Shown here in pieces: positions 33,194 through 41,357 of a stretch of 64,000 nt of DNA. The translations under genes were made by a program, and so were the position numbers. The notes below the pieces were generated by a model that was not told the origin of the DNA, did no database searches, and was given only the letters and a program-made list of their open reading frames with translations. The stretch's first letter is position 1; each line of letters begins with the position of its first letter. The stretch is from an uncultured Collinsella sp. (GTDB lineage: Bacteria > Actinomycetota > Coriobacteriia > Coriobacteriales > Coriobacteriaceae): positions 124,001 to 188,000 of the forward strand of contig UQKL01000001.1 of assembly GCA_900541695.1 (NCBI GenBank). Direction: 5' to 3'.

Positions 33194-33517
33194 CTACCCC
33201 ACCGTGACGGATTCCCCAGTAAAGGTGCTGATGAGCAGCAGGATAAAGAACGCCAAGTAACTGATGCTCAGCGGGTACGCAATAATCAGGAAGACGACCC
33301 AGCCGACATTGGTCTTGCCGCCGGCACGGCGTTGCTCGCGAGAACGGCATAGCCAAATCGTCACGCCAATGGCCACAATCAACAGCGCAAGTGCCGCTGC
33401 TGCCAGTCCAGCAAGCGCAAACATCACGCCAATGCTCACAGCAATAACCGGGAGCAGCAGCAAGCCGCACCCGCACCCACCAGGACTATACACGGCAGAC
33501 CATCGGCGTCGTTCCAT
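33194..33517 (-). CDS. Small four-span or three-span membrane protein
   Basis: 107 residues from the ATG at 33517 (GGAG five bases upstream, overlapping the end of the M20D gene by none). After a basic N-terminus (ERRRWSAVYSPGG) come hydrophobic stretches LLLLPVIAVSIGVMFALAGL, AALALLIVAIGVTIWLC and VGWVVFLIIAYPLSISYLAFFILLLIS. No family recognised. Located just downstream of the M20D gene, it is probably co-transcribed. Function unknown; a role as a small integral membrane accessory is possible but unsupported. Confidence 0.65.
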   Translation of the reverse strand: MERRRWSAVYSPGGCGCGLLLLPVIAVSIGVMFALAGLAAAALALLIVAIGVTIWLCRSREQRRAGGKTNVGWVVFLIIAYPLSISYLAFFILLLISTFTGESVTVG

Positions 33518-33519
33518 CG

Positions 33520-34707
33520 TCACTCCAAGCCAAGCAATCGTTTGTAGACATCGAGTCCTTTGAGCAGGACTTCCTCGTCAAAGAGCACGGTATCGGTGTG
33601 AAGGGCACTCATCGCATAGGCTGGGCAGCCATCAGCGTCAATCGGGTTTTCTTGCCCCTCTGGCACACCCGTGCCCAGCAAGAAGAACACACCCGGCAGA
33701 TGGCGCTGATAGAAAGCGAAGTCCTCGGCAATCAGCAAAGGCTCATCCACGAGCTGCAGCTCGGGCAAAGCAGGCGCGACATTGGCAAATAGCTCGGGGT
33801 CGTTGTCAACCGGCGGATAGCCCTCGGCAAAGTCGAGATCGTACGTGCAGCCCGTTGCAGCGCATGCCTCATCAAGCACGCGGTGCACGCCCTCGCGTGC
33901 ACGGTCGAACATGTCGTCTGTAAACACACGCAGGCTGCCGGCCACATGGGCCTCCCCCGCCACCGCATTGCAAACGGTACCGGCCTGCAGCAGACCAAAC
34001 TTGCCGATACAGGGCTCGTCGGTGCCCAGCTCGTCCATCAATTCGCGCTCGGCGACCAAGAACTTGGCAGCCGCCGGCGCCGCATCGTGTGATTCGTTTA
34101 CGGGAACGCCGTAAGTCTTGGCGATATGGATACTTGTCCCGTGAATGCGTACGTGCGTCTCACTCGAGCGCGCCAGCAATGGACCGGAGCAGCTCGCCAA
34201 CGTGTTTGCAGGCAGGTCGGGCCATACGTGGAACCCGAAGATGCGATCTGCCCCATAGCGCTCGAATACGCCGCTCTCACACACCGTCTTGGCGCCACCG
34301 GTCGTTTCCTCGGCCGGCTGAAACACAAAGAGCACGTTGCGCTTGATGGCACCCGGCTGCTCACGAACCGCTCGGTCGACAAAAGTCGCCGCCGCGAGCG
34401 CCATGGCCATGTGACCGTCGTGACCGCACGCATGCATCTTGCCGGGATGCGTCGAGGCAAAGGCCGCGCCCGTTGCCTCCGCGATGGGCAGGGCATCCAT
34501 GTCGGCGCGAATCGCCGTAGCATGCGCGGCGTCCGTACCGGCATCGAAGAAAGCGCAGACACAGCTGGGACACGGATGGGTCACCTCGCAGGCGAGCGGC
34601 CTCAACACGCCCTCAATATAAGCGATAGTCTGTGGAAGATCGAAGTCGAGCTCCGGGATCCTGTGCAAGTCGCGCCGATAGCGACGGAGTTCTTGGAGCT
34701 CGGTCAT
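33520..34707 (-). CDS. M20D amidohydrolase, probable N-acetyl-diaminopimelate deacetylase
   Basis: 395 residues from the ATG at 34707 (GAAAGGA seven bases upstream). M20D hallmarks: RRDLHRIPELDFDLPQT, AIRADMDALPI, MHACGHDGHMAMALAAA with three metal ligands, FVFQPAEETTGGAK, and the C-terminal IAEDFAFYQRHLPGVFFLLGTG. Relatives include hippurate hydrolases, IAA-amino acid hydrolases and N-acetyl-LL-diaminopimelate deacetylase. It is divergent from the dap operon that contains dapH, whose acetylase pathway requires exactly this deacetylation, so this is the most probable role. Confidence 0.85.
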   Translation of the reverse strand: MTELQELRRYRRDLHRIPELDFDLPQTIAYIEGVLRPLACEVTHPCPSCVCAFFDAGTDAAHATAIRADMDALPIAEATGAAFASTHPGKMHACGHDGHMAMALAAATFVDRAVREQPGAIKRNVLFVFQPAEETTGGAKTVCESGVFERYGADRIFGFHVWPDLPANTLASCSGPLLARSSETHVRIHGTSIHIAKTYGVPVNESHDAAPAAAKFLVAERELMDELGTDEPCIGKFGLLQAGTVCNAVAGEAHVAGSLRVFTDDMFDRAREGVHRVLDEACAATGCTYDLDFAEGYPPVDNDPELFANVAPALPELQLVDEPLLIAEDFAFYQRHLPGVFFLLGTGVPEGQENPIDADGCPAYAMSALHTDTVLFDEEVLLKGLDVYKRLLGLE

Positions 34708-34819
34708 AAAGGTTCCTTTCATAGGTGCGCGCCAGTTGCCATCTTATTGTGCCGCAAGATTGCCGCACCCTTATTTCCAGCATATCCCTGCATTTTTTAA
34801 ACGTTATATACGAATACTC

Positions 34820-34848
34820 TTGTTTGGTAAAGTGCAACGTGGTAGGGT
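34820..34848 (+). promoter_or_regulatory. Candidate promoter of the lysine operon
   Basis: TTGTTT (-35, 34820-34825) and TAGGGT (-10, 34843-34848) separated by 17 bases, placing the start of transcription at about 34855, just where the lysine riboswitch begins. Confidence 0.45.
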
Positions 34849-34856
34849 CGTTACCA

Positions 34857-35076
34857 CTTGATAGAGGCGCGGGCACGAAGAACCGCGGGCGAGCCGGCAG
34901 GCTTTGACCCCGTGGGAAGGCGAAACCCGCCGAACTGGGCTTTTCGGGCACGAACAACCTGGTGGGCCTGTGGGAAACACCCACAGGACTGTCTGCAGCA
35001 ATGCGGGAGCGCTATCCGGACATTGGGTCCACGCTATGCGGATTCGATGCGCAGGTAGCGCCGTCTGGATAGCGAG
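34857..35076 (+). promoter_or_regulatory. Lysine riboswitch (L box) and expression platform
   Basis: The conserved blocks follow in order: GATAGAGGCGCGGG at 34860-34873 (P1 and the first junction), a hairpin ending in AGGCTTTGACC, GGAAGGCGAAACCCGCCGAA (junction), TGGGCCTGTGG...CACAGGACTGTC (P4/P5), and GGAGCGCTATC at 35006-35016 closing P1. This is the lysC-type L box consensus. Downstream, 35063-35074 (GTCTGGATAGCG) is complementary to the 3' P1 strand 35010-35021, and 35033-35038 to 35069-35074, offering competing stems near the GCGAGG that acts as SD for the start at 35088. Translational control by lysine is inferred. Confidence 0.9.
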
Positions 35077-35087
35077 GTTTACGGGAC

Positions 35088-37397
35088 ATGTCATTGACTC
35101 CCAACGAGGCATATGTGGCAAAGAAGCCGTTTGTGGACAAGGAGACGCTCGAGCATATCGTTGAGCAGTTCCCCACGCCGTTTCATCTATACGACGAGGC
35201 GGGCATCCGCCGCAACATGCAAGAAGTGCGCGACGCCTTTGCATGGAACCCGGGCTTTAAGGAATACTTTGCCGTCAAGGCCAACCCCAACCCGGCGCTC
35301 ATCTCCATTCTCAACGAATACGGCTGCGGCTGCGATTGCTCGAGCTATACCGAGCTCATGATCGCCCGATCGCTGGGTATCACGGGACACGACATCATGT
35401 TCTCGTCCAACGACACGCCCGCGGCGGACTTTGAGCTCGCCGACAAGCTGGGCGCTATCGTCAACTTCGACGACGTCAGCCACATTGAATTCTTTGAGCG
35501 CGTTGCGGGGCCCATTCCCAAGACAGTCAGCTGCCGCTTTAATCCGGGCGGACTGTTTCAGCTCTCCAACGGCATCATGGACAACCCGGGCGACTCCAAA
35601 TATGGCATGACCACCGAGCAGCTCTTCGAGGCCTTCCGCATACTCAAGGCCAAGGGCGCCGAGCGCTTTGGCATCCACGCATTCCTTGCCAGCAACACCG
35701 TCACCAACGACTACTACCCCAAGCTCGCGCGCATCCTCTTTGAGCTTGCCGTGCGCCTGGAACGCGAGACCGGCGCACACGTTGCCTTCATCAACCTATC
35801 CGGCGGCGTTGGCATCCCCTACCTGCCCGAGCAACAGGCCAACGACATCCATGCCATCGGCGAGGGAGTGCACGCGGCCTACGACGAAATCCTGGTTCCC
35901 GCCGGTATGGGCGATGTGGCCATCTGCACCGAGATGGGCCGCTTTATGATGGGCCCCTACGGCTGTCTGGTCACCAAGGCCATCCACGAGAAGCAAATCT
36001 ACAAGGACTATATCGGTGTCGATGCAAGCGCCGTCGATTTGATTCGCCCTGCCATGTATGGCGCCTACCACCACATTACGGTAATGGGTCAGCCGGGTGG
36101 CGCCGACAAGACCGCGGCGCCTGTCACAAACACGTACGACATTACGGGCAATCTGTGCGAGAACAACGACAAGTTCGCCATCGACCGCGAGCTACCGCAG
36201 ATCGACATGGGTGATGTGCTCGTGATCCACGATACCGGTGCGCATGGTTACTCCATGGGCTACAACTACAACGGACGGCTGCGCTCCGCCGAGGTGCTGC
36301 TGCGCCCCGATGGCTCGGCCGACCTCATCCGCCGCGCCGAGCGCCCGGGCGACTATTTTGCCACGCTCGACGTGCTACCGTGCGGACGAGAGCTGCTGGC
36401 CAAATCGCGCGCCGAAAGCGCTCGACGTCGCGCTCAGGACGAGCGCTTGGCCGTCGCCGCCCAATGGAATAAACGCATCCAGATCGCGGAAGCGAAGGAG
36501 AAGAACATGGATATCCGCAATCTCGAGGGCTCAATCGTCGCCCTGGTTACGCCGTTTAAAAAGGACGGCAGTGTCGACTTTGACGCGCTTGGGCGCCTTA
36601 TCGATTTCCACCTGCAAAACGGCACCGACGCTATCCTCACCCTGGGCACCACCGGCGAGAGCGCCACGATGACCGATGACGAGGACAACTCCGTCGTCGC
36701 CGCCGTGGTCAAGCATGTTGCAGGACGCGTCCCCGTCATCGCCGGCTCGGGCTCCAACTCCACGCAAACCATGCTCACCAAGTCGCTCACCTACCAGGGC
36801 TTGGGAGCCGACGGCCTGCTGCTCATCACCCCCTACTACAACAAGTCCAACGAAGAGGGCATCTATCAGCACTTTAAGACCGTTGCCGATGCCGTAGATA
36901 TCCCCTGCATCCTGTACAACATCCCCGGCCGCTGCGGCTGCGGCATCAGCGTGCGCAACGTGGAGCGCCTGGCCGCGCACCCCAACATCATGGGCATCAA
37001 GGAAGCCTCAGGCAACGTCGCTTACGCAGCCAAGATCGCCCACCTGCTGTCCGATGACTTCCGCATGTACTCGGGCGAGGACGCACTTACCGTGCCGCTC
37101 ATGAGCCTGGGCGCCTCGGGCACCATCAGCGTGTGGGCAGACGTTCAGCCGCAGCTCGTGCATGACATGTGCCGCGCCTATTTGGACGGTGACGTGGCGC
37201 GTGCCCGCGATATCCAGATTGCCGGCCAGCCGCTCATCAATGCCCTCTTTAGTGAGGTCAACCCCATCCCCGTCAAAGAGGCGCTCGCTCAGATGGGTAT
37301 GATCGAGGCAAACTACCGCATGCCGCTGTGCCCCATGGCAAACGACACGCGTACTGCACTTACCGATGCTCTGAAGGGAGCTGGTCTGCTTGATTAA
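35088..37397 (+). CDS. LysA-DapA fusion: diaminopimelate decarboxylase and 4-hydroxy-tetrahydrodipicolinate synthase in one frame
   Basis: 769 residues with no stop between two enzymes. Residues 1-455 are LysA-like, PLP type III fold, with Lys64 in YFAVKANPNP, CDCSSYTELMIA, SGGVGIPYLPEQQ and ETEMGRFM-like CTEMGRFM. A charged linker (about 440-470, ARRRAQDERLAVAAQ) joins to residues 474-769, a complete DapA: ALVTPFKKDGSVD, LGTTGESATMT, ITPYYNKSNEEG, LYNIPGRCGCG with the catalytic Tyr, MGIKEASGN with the Schiff-base Lys. AAGGAG plus ATG at 36507 could allow separate DapA translation. First gene of the lysine operon behind the L box; DapA and LysA are the first committed and last steps. See findings. 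Confidence 0.88.
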   Translation: MSLTPNEAYVAKKPFVDKETLEHIVEQFPTPFHLYDEAGIRRNMQEVRDAFAWNPGFKEYFAVKANPNPALISILNEYGCGCDCSSYTELMIARSLGITGHDIMFSSNDTPAADFELADKLGAIVNFDDVSHIEFFERVAGPIPKTVSCRFNPGGLFQLSNGIMDNPGDSKYGMTTEQLFEAFRILKAKGAERFGIHAFLASNTVTNDYYPKLARILFELAVRLERETGAHVAFINLSGGVGIPYLPEQQANDIHAIGEGVHAAYDEILVPAGMGDVAICTEMGRFMMGPYGCLVTKAIHEKQIYKDYIGVDASAVDLIRPAMYGAYHHITVMGQPGGADKTAAPVTNTYDITGNLCENNDKFAIDRELPQIDMGDVLVIHDTGAHGYSMGYNYNGRLRSAEVLLRPDGSADLIRRAERPGDYFATLDVLPCGRELLAKSRAESARRRAQDERLAVAAQWNKRIQIAEAKEKNMDIRNLEGSIVALVTPFKKDGSVDFDALGRLIDFHLQNGTDAILTLGTTGESATMTDDEDNSVVAAVVKHVAGRVPVIAGSGSNSTQTMLTKSLTYQGLGADGLLLITPYYNKSNEEGIYQHFKTVADAVDIPCILYNIPGRCGCGISVRNVERLAAHPNIMGIKEASGNVAYAAKIAHLLSDDFRMYSGEDALTVPLMSLGASGTISVWADVQPQLVHDMCRAYLDGDVARARDIQIAGQPLINALFSEVNPIPVKEALAQMGMIEANYRMPLCPMANDTRTALTDALKGAGLLD
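36495..36509 (+). promoter_or_regulatory. Internal ribosome binding site for DapA
   Basis: AAGGAG (36495-36500), six spacer bases and ATG at 36507-36509, in frame with the fusion. The start matches the usual DapA N-terminus and yields a 296-residue protein of normal size. It suggests that DapA can be made both fused and free. Confidence 0.6.
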
Positions 37398-38130
37398 GAC
37401 CGTCATTATGGGAACGGGCCGCATGGGCTCGCTCATCCGCACTACCGCCGAGGGCATTGTCGACGCCGCCGGTCAGCCCGTTTTCGACATCGTCGCCCAG
37501 ATCGGTTTTGATCTGTCCGAGCTCGAGAGCGCCCCGGCAGCCGACGTTATCATCGACTTCTCGAACGTCGTGACCTTCGATGCCGTCGTCGCCTATGTCG
37601 AGCGCACGGGCGCCGCGTTGGTCTCGGGCACCACGGGCTACACACCCGATCAGATGGACCGCCTGCGCGAGCTGGGTCAGAACGCCCGCGTCATGCACTC
37701 CGGTAATTACTCCATCGGCATCGCAGCCCTGCGTCATCTGGTAGCACAGGCTACACGCGAGCTGCCCGGCTTTGACTGCGAGATCGTCGAGACGCACCAC
37801 AACCAAAAGGTTGATGCCCCCAGCGGCACTGCCAAGCTACTGCTCGATGCCGTCGTCGAAGCTGAACCCGAGGTAGGCTACCACCCTGTCTATGGCCGCG
37901 AGGGCATGTGCGGAGCGCGCGACCCCAAGGAGATCGGCATGCACTCACTGCGCGGTGGCACTGTCGCCGGCGTGCACGAAGTGAGTTTCTTTGGCCAGGA
38001 CGAGGAAATCACACTCACGCACCGCGCCACGAGCCGTCAGATCTTCGTCAACGGCGCCTTGGCAGCCGCGCAGAAACTCGTCACCCGCGAGCACGGCTTC
38101 TATACGTTCGACCAGGTCATGTTTGCCTAA
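37390..38130 (+). CDS. dapB: 4-hydroxy-tetrahydrodipicolinate reductase
   Basis: 246 residues from a TTG at 37390 that overlaps the DapA stop by eight bases, with GAAGGGAG upstream. MIKTVIMGTGRMGSLI is the NAD(P)-binding GXXGXMG turn, TTGYTPDQ and ETHHNQKVDAPSGTAKLL carry the catalytic His and Lys, and FGQDEEITLTHRATSRQIF is the usual C-terminus. It reduces the DapA product to tetrahydrodipicolinate. Second transcriptional unit member of the lysine operon. The overlap implies translational coupling. Confidence 0.95.
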   Translation: MIKTVIMGTGRMGSLIRTTAEGIVDAAGQPVFDIVAQIGFDLSELESAPAADVIIDFSNVVTFDAVVAYVERTGAALVSGTTGYTPDQMDRLRELGQNARVMHSGNYSIGIAALRHLVAQATRELPGFDCEIVETHHNQKVDAPSGTAKLLLDAVVEAEPEVGYHPVYGREGMCGARDPKEIGMHSLRGGTVAGVHEVSFFGQDEEITLTHRATSRQIFVNGALAAAQKLVTREHGFYTFDQVMFA

Positions 38131-38169
38131 CCAGGTATCAACCGGATCCACCCAAAGGAGAGACAGCAA

Positions 38170-38889
38170 ATGAGCAATGCAGCCGAGATGGATGCACAGG
38201 AGATTATCAACTACATCGCCACCGCGCCCAAAAAGACGCCCGTCAAGCTGTACGTGCGCGAGAAGCCGGGCATGAAGGTTGCCTGGGGCGACGCACATGT
38301 CTACGGCGGTCGTCGTGGCAAGACCGTCTTTGGCGACTGGGATGAGCTTAAGGCCATCCTGGACGCCAACGCCGATTCCATCGACTACTACGATGTGGAG
38401 AACGACTGCCGCAACTCCGCCGTGCCCATGCTCGACCTTAAGGGCATCAACGCCCGCATCGAGCCGGGCGCGATCATCCGCGACCGCGTCGAGATCGGCG
38501 ACCGTGCCGTCATCATGATGGGTGCCATCATCAACATCGGCTCCGTTATCGGCGAGGGTTCCATGATCGATATGGGCGCCGTGCTGGGCGGCCGCGCCAC
38601 CGTGGGCAAGAACTGCCATATCGGCGCCGGCACCGTGCTGGCAGGCGTTGTGGAGCCCGCTAGCGCCACGCCCGTCATCATCGAGGACGATGTCATGATC
38701 GGCGCAAACGCCGTGGTCCTGGAAGGCGTACGCGTGGGCAAGGGCGCTGTTGTCGCCGCCGGCGCCGTGTGCGTCGAGGACGTCCCCGCCGGCGCCGTCG
38801 TGGCCGGTGTCCCCGCCCGCGTCATCAAGATGCGCGACGCCCAGACCGACAGCAAGACCGGTCTCGAGGAAGGACTACGTCAACTTTAA
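38170..38889 (+). CDS. dapH: Tetrahydrodipicolinate N-acetyltransferase
   Basis: 239 residues. The N-terminal alpha/beta part ([21 protein letters not shown]) is DapH-like, and residues about 90-220 form a left-handed parallel beta-helix of hexapeptide repeats ([36 protein letters not shown] in part) ending [10 protein letters not shown]. It N-acetylates tetrahydrodipicolinate, which commits the cell to the acetylase variant of DAP synthesis and explains the nearby M20D deacetylase. AAAGGAG lies eight bases before the ATG. Last gene of the operon; a terminator follows. Confidence 0.94.
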   Translation: MSNAAEMDAQEIINYIATAPKKTPVKLYVREKPGMKVAWGDAHVYGGRRGKTVFGDWDELKAILDANADSIDYYDVENDCRNSAVPMLDLKGINARIEPGAIIRDRVEIGDRAVIMMGAIINIGSVIGEGSMIDMGAVLGGRATVGKNCHIGAGTVLAGVVEPASATPVIIEDDVMIGANAVVLEGVRVGKGAVVAAGAVCVEDVPAGAVVAGVPARVIKMRDAQTDSKTGLEEGLRQL

Positions 38890-38908
38890 TAGTTACGCGG
38901 TTATGACG

Positions 38909-38945
38909 AAAAGGCCGAAGTCCCAAAGGGCTTCGGCCTTTTCGT
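38909..38945 (+). terminator. Intrinsic terminator of the lysine operon
   Basis: Perfect 12 bp stem AAAAGGCCGAAG / CTTCGGCCTTTT with a 10-base loop and TTTTCG tail, 19 bases past dapH. It also faces the leftward pseudogene. Confidence 0.9.
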
Positions 38946-38967
38946 TACGGTCAATCCGCTCGATCCC

Positions 38968-39971
38968 TTATCGATTCTCAATTGACCCGATATTCTTGAG
39001 CTCGATGGAGATGAGGCCGTTGGGTTCGTTGACGAACTCGATGTACTCGGAGTTCGAGCCCATCTCGGCCGGAAAACTGATCTCGATGCCCGTATCGGTA
39101 CGAATCTTGTGGTTGCGCACTGCCGCACGCTCGACCTGCTTGCGCTCCACGGGAACGCGCTCGGGAACCTTCTCCTCGGTCAGTGCCGCGCGTACACTTT
39201 CCTTGATAACCGGCTCATCCTCAAAGACCTCGTCGACGATATCCCAAGGCGGCAATTCCTCGTCATCCTCGACCTTTTCAGCCACGGCAGCCTTGACCTT
39301 AGCAAGCGCCACAGCAGTGTTGGCGCCGTGTTCCTCGGCGACTTCCTCGACCACGCGCGTCACGGTGTCGATGACCTCCTTGCCCGACACGCCCGTATCG
39401 CACTGCAGCAGACCGTCGGGAATGAGCATACGGTCTTCGCCGGCAATCTTGCGCTTCTTGTCCACATAGCCGATCTCCATGGTGCTCGCGCGCACGATGG
39501 CATAGCTTGGCACCTTTTGCGAGGGGTTTGGCAGAATAGCGTAGTGGCGCGCGATGTCGTTGCGCACCTCCCCCTCCTCGCGGCCCACCTCGTGCATAAA
39601 AGCCTGCTTGGAGCCCAGCAGCATCACGCAAACCAGCGGGCATCCTCGTCGTCGTCAAAGTCGGCCACGAGCACATCGGTGGACTCGGCTTTTTCGGCCT
39701 TGGTAAGCTCGGAGGAAATGAACTCCGCAATCTGCTGCGACAGGTCTACGAACTCGCGCTCGCCAAAGAAATAGCCCTTGAGCTCGCCGCCAAACGCAGA
39801 GTTCTCGGCAAACGTGGCGCGCTTATTGTCGGCCGAGGTTCGTGCGCGGCGCAGATGCGTGGTCACAAAGTTGCACACGGTACGGCTCTCGATATCGAGC
39901 TCGCGCTGGCTCATGACGTTGACGGCAGAGTCAAAGTCCAGGATATGCAGAATCGCGTGATTGATTTTCAT
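38968..39971 (-). pseudogene. Nucleoid-associated protein (NdpA/YejK-like), frameshifted
   Basis: N-terminal frame (39626-39971): MKINHAILHILDFDSAVNVMSQRELDIESRTVCNF to VADFDDDEDARWFA, then a stop at 39624. The next frame continues at VMLLGSKQAFMHEVGREE and runs through the rest of the family to IKNIGSIENR-type ending at 38968. One inserted base in GCGTG (so that it reads GCN GTG) restores a single 333-residue reading frame, RWFAVMLLGSKQAF. The ATG at 39971 fits the conserved start. NdpA proteins bind DNA in the nucleoid; function in Gram-positives is little known. Either a real lesion or a sequencing error. Confidence 0.85.
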
Positions 39972-40050
39972 ATACGGCATTCCGTTCTAGATCGATTTCG
40001 GCACGAACCAGTATAGCGGTCGGGCCCGCCCCAGGCGCATCGAAGCTTGA

Positions 40051-40079
40051 TGCATCGGGGGCAGGTTGCTTTGCACCAA
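40051..40079 (+). repeat. Direct repeat, copy 1
   Basis: 29 bases beginning TGCATCGGGGGCAGGTTGC and ending TTTGCACCAA. The same motif recurs at 41264-41292 with three mismatches, so two copies flank the DUF2974 gene in direct orientation. Motifs of the CAGGTTACTTTGCACCAA kind are found dispersed next to RAYT-type transposases in other genomes; none is visible here. Confidence 0.6.
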
Positions 40080-40082
40080 TGG

Positions 40083-41243
40083 TTAGCGCAGGAGCTCGGA
40101 CTGCCAAGCCTCGAGCTGTTCTGCCAAACTCTTGCCGGCAGCGGGCATGTCGATCTGGGGTCGTTTAGGCAGCAGTGCGCATTTAAGGATTGCCACGATG
40201 GTCTGCGAGACAAAGCGTCGCGTATCCTCGTCAAAGCCTTGCACAGCCTGGAGCATCACGGGCAGGCTCTCGCGCAGATTCCCGGCGATATCCGCAAACC
40301 GCTCAGCACCCGTAGCCTCAAACACGGAGAACAACGCATCTACAAAACGCTCGCGCTCGCTAGGCGACACTGCAAGCAGCATCTCGCGAATGGAGCCATC
40401 AACGTATCGAGCACCGGCGGACAGGCGCTCACAGTACACGAAGTCGCGACCATCAACCACCCAGCTAAAGGGATTGTGCTGCAGCAGGCTGAACTCGGTG
40501 CTCTCAACGATGGCATAGTCCTCCTGTGTCTCGAACATCATGCCAAAGATCGACGACCGAGGTAGCGTCTTGTCGATTCGACCGGAAAGATCGGCAAAGG
40601 CGTTGCCGTTCAGAAACTCCTCGACGAAGCCCGGACCATCATGGGAATACACCCGTTCAATTCGCTCACGGGCGACATCGGAGCACATCGCCGCACCGTA
40701 CACCGCAAGGTTTCCACCCTTGGAATGACCTCCGCACAAAAGTGGCCCGTCAATCGCATCCACCGCCTCGTCCACATAACGCGCCGCGGATTCCTGGGCC
40801 GGCACAGGACACCGGAATGCCATGTTAAAGTCCTCTTTCCAGCCCACAATCGTACTGTCGGTCCCCCGGAAGGAAAGATAACTAAACCCCGCCGGAAACC
40901 GGAACGCCATGGCTGCAAACTGCTCTGTCGCCACCACATCGCTCACGGCACGATAGCCGCAAACGCGCACGCCACGGTAACGAGGGCTTGCTGCCACGGC
41001 CTCCAACAAGGCCCTGCTCCCCTCTGGGTCCCACAAGTCACCAATCATGTCCCGGTAGCACTCGGCACGCAGCAACTCGCGTACGTCTAGGCCCTGCCAG
41101 TTCGTCAGCTCCGCCATATCACCCGGCAAGCGCAAATAGGACAACCACGCAAAGACCAGGCTATCCACCGCGCAGAACGGCTGCTCCTCAAACGGATAAA
41201 ACGCCGTCTGGGCATAGGTCAAAAAATTAGGCGAATCCGACAT
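40083..41243 (-). CDS. DUF2974/Mbeg1-like alpha/beta hydrolase
   Basis: 386 residues. GGHSKGGNLAVYGAAM at about 170-185 is the nucleophile elbow of an alpha/beta hydrolase (Ser in GHSKGG). FAMxFRFP-like AAMAFRFPAGFSYLSFRGTD supplies the oxyanion loop; LSGRIDKTLPRSSIFGMMFETQEDYAIVES is characteristic of DUF2974 proteins. Length and layout fit. Members look like lipases but substrates are unknown. Two near-identical 29-base direct repeats flank the gene. No SD stronger than GGGAGG at the start. Confidence 0.85.
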   Translation of the reverse strand: MSDSPNFLTYAQTAFYPFEEQPFCAVDSLVFAWLSYLRLPGDMAELTNWQGLDVRELLRAECYRDMIGDLWDPEGSRALLEAVAASPRYRGVRVCGYRAVSDVVATEQFAAMAFRFPAGFSYLSFRGTDSTIVGWKEDFNMAFRCPVPAQESAARYVDEAVDAIDGPLLCGGHSKGGNLAVYGAAMCSDVARERIERVYSHDGPGFVEEFLNGNAFADLSGRIDKTLPRSSIFGMMFETQEDYAIVESTEFSLLQHNPFSWVVDGRDFVYCERLSAGARYVDGSIREMLLAVSPSERERFVDALFSVFEATGAERFADIAGNLRESLPVMLQAVQGFDEDTRRFVSQTIVAILKCALLPKRPQIDMPAAGKSLAEQLEAWQSELLR

Positions 41244-41263
41244 GGCCCTCCCATCAACTATGC

Positions 41264-41292
41264 TGCATTGGGGTCAGGTTACTTTGCACCAA
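41264..41292 (+). repeat. Direct repeat, copy 2
   Basis: Second copy of the 29-base motif at 40051-40079 (26 of 29 identical), located immediately upstream of the DUF2974 start on the other side of the gene and next to the ldh terminator. Confidence 0.6.
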
Positions 41293-41328
41293 AAAGGCGC
41301 CCGGGCCGTGTGGGCTCGGACGCCTTCA
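41291..41328 (-). terminator. Intrinsic terminator of ldh
   Basis: Stem AAGGCGCCCGGGCC with GGCTCGGACGCCTT (a few unpaired bases) and TTTTTGG after it on the minus strand, 29 bases beyond the ldh stop. Confidence 0.65.
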
Positions 41329-41357
41329 TTGTAGCTTTTCGCTCTAGCGAGCTTGAT

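Noticed and set aside
39620..39630. TGA in the nucleoid-associated gene as a selenocysteine codon
   Set aside because: Continuing in frame after TGA gives no family sequence; the family continues in the frame shifted by one.
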